Source: Lycorma delicatula
Lineage: Eukaryota > Arthropoda > Insecta > Hemiptera > Fulgoridae
Length of the DNA: 64,000 nt
NCBI RefSeq assembly: GCF_047948215.1
Contig: NC_134456.1
Coordinates: 65,863,529 to 65,927,528, forward strand
Direction of reading: 5' to 3'
In this document: positions 1-11,600 of the stretch, piece by piece
Layout of the letters: every line of letters begins with the position of its first letter
Numbering within the stretch: position 1 is the first letter of the stretch
Position numbers and translations under genes: made by a program
The notes under the pieces: generated by a model
What the model was told of the DNA's origin: nothing
Seen by the model: the letters and a program-made list of their open reading frames with translations, nothing else
Databases searched by the model: none

Positions 1-320
1 ATAAACTGATTATTTTATTTAATATATATTTGTGTTTTTTTAGTTAAATAGAAAGTATATATTTTTAAATTACCATTACATTCATGATATATGTAGAAGT
101 ACTTAATTCTGAATCAAACATTTTTGTTCAGCTGCTAGAAAATCAGTTTTATATATATATATATATATATAGGGTATGATCTAAAACTTGTTGAACAAAA
201 TTATACTCTTGTATTATAAGAATTGAAATATCATTGTGCATTGTGTCTGTATAGGATAAAAATAATATTACAACAATTTTTAAAAACTTGCTTTTTATTT
301 TAATCAAATTAATATCATAC
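1..320. other. AT-rich stretch, no gene seen
   Basis: AT-rich DNA with a (TA)n run near 151-171. No coding or repeat homology was recognised. Confidence 0.5.
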
Positions 321-2900
321 ACTGCATGAGTTTAATTAGTCGGTTAATTTCTCTGACCGGGCGTCTTATTCTTTAAGACTTTGGGGATTGGTGTCTCCAT
401 GGGCCTAGCTTCTGCAGCTTTTCTTCCCACTACACACTGAGCTGCAGAACACATTACACTATACTCATGCACTACACCAAGAACATTACACAAATTACAA
501 CATATACTTTTACACAACAACATTCTACACTATTTCTTTTTACACATATGGTGATTTTGTGACATCTTACGAATTACAACTGTAACCAAACGTGGAAACT
601 TATCATGCCAGTGGGTGAATGGCTCTACATAGTGAGTCTCAAACGATGCTCTCTGGGTACCTGGGCAAACCCATTTGAATTTAGCCCTCGCTCCAGTATG
701 CATGCGCTCTGCTGGAGTGGTCTGTTATGTCGCCAGTACTTGTAGGACCAAAATTTCAAGTCCACAAATAAATCCCATGATTGTTGGTGGTCCATCTGAA
801 AAAAACCACCAATTTTAGTCTAGTGAAAAGGCTTTGGTCAGCTTTGTCTGTTGAGGATAAAAGTCCTGCAGAAGAGAATTGTAAACAATCAGACATAAAG
901 TATAAAAACATTCATTTTGTTGTTCTTCTTCAAAATAATCAGGAAGGTGGTCCCTTCTTAAGGTCTCACCATTCCTGATCAATAAGATAGTAACTGATGC
1001 AAGTGGTTCCCCCAAGAACATAAGAAAACTGAGAGACGGATCAATATTAATAGAGGCTTTCAGTAATGAGCAAAGTAGATCGCTGCTATGTCTGATGAAT
1101 ATGGGTATATAAGTGTGGTATATCATAAAACCTTGAATACTAGCCGAGGAGTTATTTTTTGCTGGGATCTTCTTGAGATGGATGTTAAAGAAATTGTCAA
1201 AGAACTTCGTCCCCAAGGTGTTACAGAAGTGAAGAGAATAATGAAACGTCAGAGTAGATTGGCAGAATCTACTCCCTCTCTTTTTTTAACCTTCAACCTT
1301 CCCACATCACCAGAGAAAATTAAAGTAGGATACCTATTGGTTAGAGTACAATCATTCATCCATAATCCACAATGGTGTTTCCAATGTCAAAAGTAAGGCC
1401 ATACCACAACTTCTTGCCCAAACACTGCAATATGTACTAGATGTGCAAAAGAAGGCCACAAAGACACTGATTGCCAAGAGAAAGAAAATGTGCAAACTGT
1501 GGGGGAACACATTCAGATTGATCTCGAGATTGCCCAAGCTTGATCTTTAGTTTTAAAGAAGAGAAGGCAGTCCTGAAAATCTGCACTGAGCAAGTTTTCT
1601 TTCCCAGCTGCCTGAAGAGAATGTAAAAAGACACTTAGGTTCTGAAACCTTATTAAACCCTGCTGTGACGTCAAGTAAAGCTCCTGTAAATGGAGGCAAC
1701 CAACAGTGCGAATCTTGCAGTGAGCTGAAAAAGCTAGTTCAGATTTTATCTGATCAGGTTGCTTCACTTAGTGCAACTATTTTTGAGTTAATGAAAACAA
1801 ATTAGAAATCAGTAGTTGTAGCTAGTGAAACTAATACTAGTGGGATTCCCCTGAAAGTTCCTGTCCCTGAAGTTTTACCTTTGCAGACAGGGGTAAATGC
1901 ATCTGGTGGTAAGCCACCAAATAAGCTCCCTATTGAAGGAGCCCACACAACTATCTTGTCTGGAATGTCTGCAGCTTCCCATTTTTCAAAATCTTCCTCT
2001 CCAACTCCACGTCTACTGGAGGATATCGTAGAGGAACTGCCCGATCCCAGGGCATCGAGTTTCTTAAAACAAAAAATTCTAAAAAGAAAAACAGTATCAC
2101 CTTATAACTAATTTTGTCATATATTTATCTGTAATTCTGTATCCAACTAACTTTATTCATAAGCATTATTCAGTAGAACGTTAGAGGTCTTCGGTTCCAC
2201 ATTGAAGATGTTATAGTGTTGATGTGCGCACATGAACCATTAATAATGTGCTTCCAAGAAACGCATCTATTACAAAAAGATGCAGTAACACTCAGAGGCT
2301 ATGTATGTTAGAGATACGATTGTCTTGTAGACAGTAGAGAGAGTGGTGGTGTTAATATTTTCATGCGGAATGAGGTGTCGGCTACAAGGATACCACTAGC
2401 TACCCTCATTCCTGCTGTTGCTATAAAAATCTCAGTCCCCTTTAAATTGCATATCTGCAATTTGTATCTCTCACCGAACTGTGAGTTCAATGGTCTAGAA
2501 ATATAAAATCTCCTCGCACAAATCCCATCAGTGGAAAATCATTTGAACCAGACAAAATTTCTATCAGTATGATAAGATCAGCAGATGCAACTAGAATACT
2601 GGTTGTATAGAGGTCACTGGTGTATAGAAAAACAAGTATCATAATTGCTGAGAGTCATATGTCTATTTAAAAAAAAGGAAAAAATGTGATGTAGAAATTA
2701 CTAGAGCACATCACTCTTGAGTAATGTAATAAAGACTTTTGAAAGGATTATTCTTCACAGAATCAGTGTAAAGATATGGAAGAACAGAGGGCAGAATAAT
2801 ATGGTTTTTGGTAGAAGCACACAAACTTTGCCATCCAAAAGCTGAGAGAAGACAGTCAGTAAAAAGGAAGTTGATCTTTATTTATAGGTATTGAGAAGGT
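320..2900 (+). mobile_element. Decayed LINE (5' region, gag, endonuclease and RT scraps)
   Basis: The region around 320-780 is less AT-rich and looks like a 5' UTR. From about 850 to 1500 the translation, spread over several frames, follows the gag of the LINE at 10-16 kb: GGPF..VSPF, TLNTSRGVIFCWD, VKELRPQGVTEVKRI and FNLPTSPEKIK, then HNPQWCFQCQK. Near 2170-2500 an endonuclease follows (MCFQETHLLQKD, SGGVNIFMRNE), interrupted by stops. At 2540-2830 there are RT pieces (EPDKISISMI; VIKTFERIILHRI). Many stops and frame changes mark it as old. The RT piece could belong to a different LINE than the gag. Confidence 0.65.
1088..1396 (+). pseudogene. LINE gag (ORF1) fragment with broken zinc knuckle
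   Basis: About 100 open codons contain TLNTSRGVIFCWDLLEMD and KELRPQGVTEVKR. Both match positions in the gag of the LINE at 14.3-15.8 kb (TLNTSRGVVVCRDPL; EELAPQGVLECRR). The frame stops just after CFQCQK, the first half of a CCHC knuckle; knuckle-like cysteines go on in other frames to about 1500. It has no known host role. Confidence 0.65.
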
Positions 2901-3239
2901 ATAGGCATAAGGAAAGGCACTGTAGTCATATGAACAGGAAGAAGTTATGGCAAGAAAAGAGGAAAGTAGATACTGAGAGAGAGAGAGAGTGAGGGAGTAA
3001 AGGAATGATGAAGGTCAATGATGAGTTAGTTCTTCAATCAACTTTACTGACTGTATAAGATGTTGGGTAAGAAGTGGACTGAATGAGGGAATATTCCAGA
3101 TTGTTTAATGTTGTGATGGAGGGAGTGAACAAACAGGTGATAAAAAGTGAGGAAAAGGATAATTAATGAGCTTTCCAGACTATATAATGATTTGAGGAAA
3201 AATACAGTGCATCATTTTATCATTCAAGTAAATGATTCA

Positions 3240-4060
3240 TAGAGTGTCGTTTTGCACAACTGGTAATGTCTTACAGCAAGTGTTGGAAATGTACACCATT
3301 TAACTGAAGCAGGTAACTTCAACTTCGTGGTTAAAGCACCATTTAATTGAAGCAGTATCCTTCCTACCATATTTTTTGACATCCTTCACAGGACATCAGG
3401 GATAATGGAATTATTTTCTGGAGTAATGACTAGCTCTCGGTCTTGTAGAGCATGAGTATGCGGATTTGCTCGGTATACATGTCCTTTAAAAAACCCCAGA
3501 GAAAGAACTCTGGAGACAATAAGTCAGGGGAATGAGAGGGCCACAGACCTTTTGAGATCATGTGATTACCAAACATTTTTTCCAAAAATTGCATGGTGTT
3601 TTTGGGTGTATGGCACATTGCCCCATCTTGTTGAAGGTAACAGTAGTGTTAATCAGACTGAAGAAGAGTCACAAATTCCATAATTTCTGGTATGCCAAAC
3701 TGTCATGGGTTTCATAAAAAAAAAATCATGCCCATATTTGTTGTCGAGAAATTGCACACAAAATCCCACCCCTGGTGATTGCAATGGCGATTCATGTAAG
3801 ATATGTGGATTTTGTACCAATATCTTTTCACATTGATTACATCAGTAGTCAGAATTATTGATGTAAATACTAAGGTGAAAATATGCCTCATCACTGAAAA
3901 ATATATCATCCAGTATGCCCATCCCATTACTTTCCACTTGGTTGATAAACCACTGGCCATACCCTATTCTTTTAACATTGTCTGAGGGTTTCAGTACCTG
4001 TATGCAGTGTATTTGGTATGCAAGTAACCTAGTTTCTTTGTAGAGTTTTGTGCACTCCCA
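3240..4060 (-). pseudogene. Decayed DDxD transposase (Tc1/mariner superfamily)
   Basis: On the minus strand, several frames give ordered transposase motifs. First come FINQ and a DDIFFSDEAYFHL-like block near 3870-3930 (first catalytic Asp region). Next is a segment ending in KYGHDFF near 3720. Then come CHTPKNTMQFLEKMFGN and WPSHSPDLLSPEFFLWGFLK near 3500-3610, the usual WP-SPDL-P-FFLWG-LK block around the last acidic residue. A tail-like region follows to about 3240. Frameshifts and stops make it inactive. No terminal inverted repeats were identified. Confidence 0.65.
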
Positions 4061-4168
4061 TATGATATTCTTGACTGTGATGATAATTTACACAAATTTT
4101 TCCATGGAGACTGTTCAAGTAATGCTCATATCTCTTCCGTTTTTCCTTGTTTTCTTTATATTTCCTGT

Positions 4169-4452
4169 TTAGCCTCCAGGAATTACCGTTCAGGTATTAC
4201 TTCAGAGGATGAATGAGGATGATGTGTATGAGTGCAAATCAAGTGTAGTCTTGTACAGTCTCAGTTTGACCATTCATGAGATATGTGGTTAATTGAAATC
4301 CAACCACCAAAGAACACCGGTATCTACGATCCAGTATTGAAATCTGTATAAAAGTTTATATTGAAGCCTTTTCTAGGATTTGAGCCTTAGAACCCTGGAC
4401 TTCAAAATAAGCTGATTTTCGAAGTCGCGTTCACCACTAGACCATCCTGGTG
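4169..4452 (-). repeat. tRNA-derived SINE family 1, copy a
   Basis: Read on the minus strand, it begins CACCAGGATGGTCTAGTGG (A-box-like) and ends in ...CCTCTGAAGTAATACC...GGAGGCTAAACAG. The middle (CCGGTGTTCTTTGGTGGTTGG, TTAATTAACCACA type) is shared with copies at 30.6, 36.8, 48.8 and 59.4 kb. The B-box-like GGCTCAAATCC is recognisable. No target duplication was worked out. Confidence 0.75.
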
Positions 4453-4689
4453 AGTAACGTAGCCTACACCTAGACAAACATCAACTAACTTTCAAAAATT
4501 GCTAAAAAGTGGTTGCTCAGTGTTAGTGTACTCAAGACAAATGATGTGCACAATAAAATGATCGCACTATAGTTGTACAATGCCCACTTAATAGGACGAT
4601 TTTATGCAAAAGTATTAATATATAACAATAAGTAAAAAAAGTTATAGTTTTTGGTAGGTGGGGGTAAAGAAAAAGAGACTGTATTGGAT

Positions 4690-5280
4690 GGATAGCCTTT
4701 GAAAATGTTGAGAAGTTTTATGGACTTAGGAAGTGAGATTTATGAGGTTGGAAAAACGGCTAATTAAATTTCAAGTTGACTGCCAAAAGGAAGGAATCAA
4801 TATCAAGCTATTGTTTGAAAGATGTCAGAAAAATGTCAGATGTAAGTTAATGTATCATATATCAATAATAATAACAAGATACATGGAAAGTGATAGAAAG
4901 GGACTGGAGCATGGCTGGGGTAATGAAATTCTTGAGGGCTGTAAAAGAAAAAGAACATTAAGGGCAATGGGTGGGAAATACATAAGAGGTAATCTTAGGG
5001 TGGCAAAGGAAAGACTTGGGGGAATTAAATTGAAATGATATAAACATGTTTGAAGAGTTGTAAAGAAAAAAATTCTTAGTATGGATAACAAATAGAGGTA
5101 GTAGAAGAGAAACCCGAGGATATTCAAGGATAGATGGAAAGAAGAATTTAAAGAAAGCATGGAAAGAATAAGATATATCTGGCAACATGAAGAAGAGGAG
5201 AATGGTTGGGGGATAGAAGAAGATGAGAAGTCTATAATCCCAGGCTTGGTGGTAGCTGGAATTGAATCAGGACTATGACT
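4690..5280 (+). mobile_element. Probable decayed LINE 3' part
   Basis: Weak matches only. FMDLGSEIYEVGK near 4720 resembles the F-YLGS-I-E-G block that follows RT domains. The stretch near 5090-5200 (RGSRRETRGYSRIDG..LKKAWKE) resembles the basic C-terminal tail of LINE proteins. Base composition is less AT-rich than its surroundings. No intact frame exists. Confidence 0.3.
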
Positions 5281-5289
5281 TGTGTGTAA

Positions 5290-7280
5290 ACTAGACTGAA
5301 AGACTGAGTGTAAGAAATTTTATGACATTCTGTCACAAATTTACATGATATGCATTGGTATCGTACAGTTTTAATGGATTTGTGAGATATGATTATTATC
5401 ACCTTGATTTGTGAGAGTTGATGTTTGTTAATTCAGAAGTAAGAAAATAATTATGTAAAAGATATCCTGAATATGTTTTAGGTGAGTTAGAAGAAGTTTA
5501 AAGTAAGGTAGTGGCAAAATAATGTTATCTTGAGATCAAAGATAGAAACGTAATAAAATAACTTAGTTTTATCTTTGATTTATAGTGAACAATTATATAT
5601 TTAAAAATATTAGAATTTAAAGGGATTATTACCAGGTTAAATGTTTTTTAGCTACTTAGTGACTGATGAAAGCTTATTATGTATTGCCAAAAACAAGAAG
5701 TTGTTAAACCAAAGTATTGTAATAAGACCGGTAAAATGGACCTGAGTAACGAATTCCTGCCAATTAAGAAGAAAGTAGTAGAAAATATAATAATGGGAGG
5801 AATCCAGAAAGACTAAAGGGATCCTTTTTCTAAGGCTAACAAGGCAGTTTATTAACAGTTGTTTTTTGCAATACTGCCTGCTGACACACTTACGACAGAT
5901 GTTTCATGAGAAGAATTACTGAAGCAGGGTAGGAATGTATGGGAAAATGTTTCTGAAGATCATTCTCACACTTCAACTTGGTCTGGTTCTGCGGGTAAAG
6001 AGAATAGGAGTATAAATACTCCAGCGAAGATGAGTTTTTCAGTTTTGATGAAGAGAGTATTCTGCAAGGCATTATTATGCAAGTCAGTGAAGGAATGAAT
6101 ATCTAGTGAGTACAGGTTTGACGCGATTAAGTTGATTAAGTCACAAGTAATTCTGGTGAGGAGAGTGGGGGACTGCAGGAGGTTGTTTGGTGAGTTATTA
6201 TAGACAATTGGAGAAGGGATAAAGTGTTAAATTTATTCATAAACTATGGGGTAGTTTTATTTGTTAAAAAGAAAAGGTATTTGCAGTAAAAGAATTTTGG
6301 ACTAATCTTTTCTTCATTGAAATACAATACTATTTATTTGACTACAGTAAATAAATCTTGACCTTGGTTAAAATTCTATTTTGTATGTAATCACTGTTTA
6401 TTATTATTTTTTGTAACAATTGTTGTTATTGTTATTGTAGATTATTATTATTATTGTCATTTTTATTACTGATTTGTCTTATTTTATTTATGTTGTATAT
6501 TATTAAACTAATAAATTGTAACTGTATTCTTAAATTGTTAATCTCTCAATATCCTGATAAAGCCACAAACACGCTACAGTATCTTGGCATAACAAACATA
6601 TTTTAATGTGAGTAAAAGCTTACTGTTTTATACAAAACTGGTAAGCCCTTTTAAATATGATTATTTAATTTTTTCATTATTTTATATCTCATACAGTAAA
6701 ATCTTTGCATTAAAAACCACTTTTAGATGTAATTTTTAATAACATATTTTTAAAATAATATTCTTTAAGATACCTTGTGTTTGTTTAATATTTTAAAGAG
6801 TTATATTAAATTATAATTTTTCTAGTTTTAATTATTTTTTACTTACCAGTTGTAAAATTTGCTATAGAAGATATAATCAACTATTTTATCTTTATAAGTT
6901 TATGATGATAATTAGGATATCAGGTTAAACTGTTAAATGACAACTTTGATTTAAAACTTGACTTTTTACATAAATAAACACTTGCAAGGTTTCATCTTTG
7001 GGATGATTGTCATCTAATCATAACCTAATATCCGTAACCTTTTTTACTAATTAAAAAAAAAATAAAATTAATCAACTGTTCTTGATTACTCTGAATGACT
7101 GACCTGAACATTTATTAGCATATATAAATTTAAAACCTTAAACTGTTTAGTATGCAGAAAATAAATATAGTTAGTAATAATTTACAGTATTTGTATTAAA
7201 TGTTCAGTAACTATTAGATGAACAGGATAAAGGTATGAAGTATAACTCAAGTATTTTATATGAATGATATACCCTTATAT
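5290..7280. other. AT-rich intergenic DNA downstream of gene A
   Basis: No gene was recognised. TTA/TTG-type microsatellite sequence lies near 6400-6475. The likely gene A poly(A) signal (AATAAA on the minus strand) is near 7281. Confidence 0.45.
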
Positions 7281-7489
7281 TTATTTTTTCACATAGTTAC
7301 ATTTAAAATATTTTCAGATAAGAATAAATAAAATTACAATATCAGTAAGATATGTACAATATTACAGAATTATATACAGTATTTGGCAGTTTTATATCAA
7401 AGTGATTATGTACATTAATATGTTTACGTGGTATTCATTAAATTATCATGACGATGACCCTTATAAATATCGCATTAAAAATTTACCAT

Positions 7490-8653
7490 TTATTCGGTTT
7501 CAGTTTTAGTTTCAGTTTCAGTTTCAGTTTTCCTGAGAATACGTACTAATGGAGCTGGATTATAAGCATAGACTGGAGTTGCAATTGGTTCAACATCCTT
7601 GTACTGAACATTGGCTACAAATCCAGTAAAAGCTGGAGCGTCTTGAGGTGTTTGTTGTTGTTGGGCATAGTAAATTGGTTGATATTCTTGTGTTGGTCCT
7701 TGTTGCTGAGTATTTACATTTGTGAATCTGCTGCTTGATTCAGATGCATAATTGGTGGTCGATACTTGTTTGTTCTGATCCTGTCCTTGTTTGTATTTCT
7801 TCTGGTTGAATTGGTTTTGAGATGCATTCTGATTGTATTCTGGTTGTTGAGGATACTGAGATCGTGGCTGGTTCTTGTTTTGTGTGTATCTGCTGCTTTG
7901 CGGTTGAAGATAAGCGTTTGCATAATTGGTTTGTTCAGTCTGGCCTTGTTGAAATTTACCATTTTTTGGCTGTTGGTACTGAAATGATTGATAGTTGTTA
8001 AATCGAGCTTGTTGGAATTTGTTATTTTGTGGTTGTTGGTACTGAGATGACTGGAAGTTGCTGCTTTGCCCTTGTTGATATTTGCTGCTTGCCGCTTGCT
8101 GGAATGCCGTCTGAGGAAAGCTACTCGGGAAATCTGGCTGAGCTGGTTGTGGGAAATTTAAATATACTTTTTCGAATTGACCTTGCTGAAGTTTTCCACT
8201 TTGGGGCTGTTGGAAAGCCGGTTGAGGAAAGCCGCTCTGGAAACTTGACTGAGCTGGTTGTTGGTAAGCGGTTTGTTCAAATTGGCTTTGCTGGAATTTT
8301 CCGCTTTGGGGCTGTTGGAAGGCCGGTTGAGGAAAGCTGCTTGGGAAACTTGATTGAGCTGGTTGTTGGTAAGCCTGCTGTTCAAATTGACCCTGTTGGT
8401 ATCTTCCGTTTTGAGATTGGTATTGTTGGTAGGCGTTGTTGCTGTTGTCTTCTGATTGTTGAGCCGGGCCGTTGAACTGTTGCGATGGTGATGAAGATTG
8501 TGATTTTAATTGTGCAGTAGCGTATTCTACTCTTTGCAATCTACCATCGGGCAAAAGAACGTGGTAGACTCCGCGTTCGATTTCTGGCTGTTCTTGCTGC
8601 TGTTGAAGCGCGAACCCGCTGTTAAATCCAGCTGGACTTGCTGACTCATCTTC
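7490..8653 (-). CDS. Gene A exon 3 (RR core, Q-rich repeats, C-terminus)
   Basis: The acceptor ATTGCAG precedes GAA GAT GAG, and the exon is open for 387 codons to a TAA at 7490-7492. The upstream TTG is not a start; the frame comes in from exon 2 in phase 0. In order, the exon encodes an acidic start, QQQQ, the RR-like core, then imperfect repeats built on FQQPQSGKFQQ, QQPAQSSF and YQQPQ units. A less repetitive end follows, with GFVANVQYKD and PVYAYNPAPLVRILR. The final residues KTETETETKTETE come from a GAAACT-type hexanucleotide repeat. The stop codon overlaps an AATAAA (GAATAAATGG), and another AATAAA lies on the minus strand near 7281. Confidence 0.85.
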   Translation of the reverse strand, partial: EDESASPAGFNSGFALQQQQEQPEIERGVYHVLLPDGRLQRVEYATAQLKSQSSSPSQQFNGPAQQSEDNSNNAYQQYQSQNGRYQQGQFEQQAYQQPAQSSFPSSFPQPAFQQPQSGKFQQSQFEQTAYQQPAQSSFQSGFPQPAFQQPQSGKLQQGQFEKVYLNFPQPAQPDFPSSFPQTAFQQAASSKYQQGQSSNFQSSQYQQPQNNKFQQARFNNYQSFQYQQPKNGKFQQGQTEQTNYANAYLQPQSSRYTQNKNQPRSQYPQQPEYNQNASQNQFNQKKYKQGQDQNKQVSTTNYASESSSRFTNVNTQQQGPTQEYQPIYYAQQQQTPQDAPAFTGFVANVQYKDVEPIATPVYAYNPAPLVRILRKTETETETKTETE

Positions 8654-11600
8654 CTGCAATATTATTTTATAAAAAATATTTTAATAACTGTATTTAGTGC
8701 ATTACATCGTACACAAAATTAAAGTTTTACATGAAATTATAAAAATTACTAAATGTACGTCAAATTCTAGAAAAATAATGTTCTCAAATAAAATATTTTT
8801 GTCTACATACAAAATTCATTTTTGTAAGCTCAGTTAATCACATCCTACAGTCGCCAATTCACACATGCGATTTGTTACTGTAAACTTGCACTTTGTCATT
8901 TTCCTCCAAATGAAAGCTGATTAAACACTTTTATTACATTGTAAATGTAGTTATTCTTGTGCAATAAATTTCGTTACCTGATGTTTTAACATAATGCAAA
9001 ATTATGTGGTTAATACTGCTGGTGTGGTGCGTATATTGTAAATTTATTTTTAAAAATTGATTGCAATTATGCTGTAAAATAATGAATAATAAATATTCTA
9101 AAGCCGATTTGATACAAATTAGTTTAATTAGTTTTCATTTTGTTAAATATAATGTTGACAGTGCTGTTGTATAGTTTAATCATAAACAAAGTGAAGACTT
9201 CCCTGCAATTTAAAAAAAAGTAAAGAAAAAATCTGTATCTGTATGCAAGTACGTACATCTTCGATCATAGGTTTATAAATTTGATAAAGAAATCTTCCGA
9301 TTCTTTTTTTAAATACTATAATAATTATAGTAAACAATTGTGATAATTTGCAAAAAAATATATTTTTTCAGCCATTGTTATTTTAAATTACTTTAATGTA
9401 AGTCTAGTTCATGAGTTCGCCAATCAATATTGCAAATTCTATACAAAAAGGAGTGGTTCTAATAAGTATTAGAATATCAAATTGATATGTCTAGACATTC
9501 TAATTCTAGTTAACTTGCAAGTTACTTACTATGTCACTTTCGCTTTTTGCAAAAAGTTGCCATGAAAGGACGGACGGTCGAATTATGTAATCTATTTGTG
9601 CGTGAGTGATTAACACTTCTGTCGTTGCACTTTTATTTTATCGAATGCACTTGCTTATTTTATTTAAATGTTCTTTTGTTACCTAATTTTATAGACATGA
9701 TAAATTTACTGAGTGGACGATTTTATTTAAGTAATTGTCTTGAATAAATTTTTATTGTTTTTATTTATATAGTAGCATTAATAAGTATTTTGTTATTTTT
9801 GTTATTTTTGTTATTTTTTTTAATAAAAATAGCAATAGGTTTGATATAATAATATAATTTATTATTAAATTAGGAAATATTTTATTACTATATTTTTGTG
9901 AAGGCAAGACTATTATTATTATTTTTTTTTTCTGAATTTTTATGGGCATCGACTGCTAAGGTCATTAGCCCTCGTCACAATCTTTAAAAGAAACTACTAT
10001 CACCATCTGGATCGTCATATGTAAGGGTGTAAAGGGCCCTTACTTTTTATTTAAAAACAAAAACTACACAAAACATTTAAGACATAAAGACAAGGACAAT
10101 CTCAAAACACTTATGGGATGTAAAGGGCCCCAATATTAAAATTTGAGATAGGTTCCCAAAAGACCATTAAATTAAAATTAAAATTAAAACTTATCCTACC
10201 ATATCTTTCTTTCTTTCTTCTAAGAGTCTCATTTATAGTTTGTTTAAGCACCCTCGGGGCGACCAGAACCGCCGTTGAGCAGTATATCAGTCGCGCGAGG
10301 GTGCCGTGGCAGTTGAATCCTTCTTATAAACAGGCTATAGGCATGCACAGCGTACACCCACAGCCTCGCGCCCTCAATCCACCCTTGAGGGTCCCCCATG
10401 CCATCATCGGACACACCCCGACTCACTGCTCTTGAATGCAGGTGAGCCAAAATGGCCTAGGCAAGAGGGCTACCTCCCGTCACTATACGTGCCACGTTTC
10501 AAGACTCCCTTATGTATATATGCATACATTTAAAATTAAAATTAAACTTATCAATACCATTTTTTCTTTATATATATATATAAACTACCGCTTAGAGTTT
10601 CTTTTGTCACAGCTTTAAACTTTCATTTTTATAGACTTTTAAGAAGTCCACTGGCGTGTAAAAATGCAACTATATTTTCTTCATTTCCATTATCCAGATC
10701 AGCAGTAATATTATTTCTAAAACGGAACCTCTTTCTGAGGTCCTCATATATGGTACACTCTTCTATAAGATGCTTGATTGTCAGTGTTTTATTACAAACA
10801 CCGCACATTGGTCTCACTTCGCCGGTTAACAAATATAAATTTGTTAATCGCGTATGACCGATTCTAAGTCTGGTCACCGCTACTTGTTCACGGCGAGTCA
10901 ACTTATAGTCGCTTTTCCATTTATAAGGAGAAGATTTTACTGTGTTTAATTTTGTATTTAATCTCCTCCATTCAGCATTCCACTTGTTTTTTACTATGTT
11001 TGTTAGACGGTTTTTAACATCTGCCACTCTTACAGGAAATGCATCCAAAACATCGCAGACTGTTGCCTTTCTGGCAGCTTCGTCTGCGATTTCATTACCT
11101 GTAATACCAGCATGCCCCGGAGTCCATGCAAATACGCATCGCTGTCCTCGTTGTTTTAGTACGTATAAAATGGACAGGATGTTGCAATTAGGACATCCTT
11201 AATGTTCTTGTTCCGAATTGCGACGAGTGCACTTAATGAATCGGAACATATCAGCACTCTCTCTTCGCAATAGTGTTCAGTGTAGCGAAGAGCTTGCTGA
11301 ATTGCAGTGAGTTCTGCCGTGTAGACACTGGCCACATCTGGCAGTCTCCAAAAGTGGGCTTCTTCATTTACATATATCGAGCATCCAACACCATGTTCGG
11401 TTTTAGAACCGTCAGATAAATTCTAATATGTTCTTCGTAATTACTGACGGTTGCCAAAAATTCCTGCTGGATGATCACTGCTGGTTTCTTTTTTATTTCT
11501 CCTTGAGAGAGATCCAACCTTACATTTACCGCTGGCAAGAGCCATGGCGGTATTTCTCTAGTAGAAATTGCTAGAGTCTCTGGTATAGCAATTTCATATT

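Noticed and set aside
7766..8475. Open frames on the plus strand opposite gene A exon 3
   Set aside because: They are antisense shadows of the repetitive Gln-rich coding sequence, without homology or a promoter.
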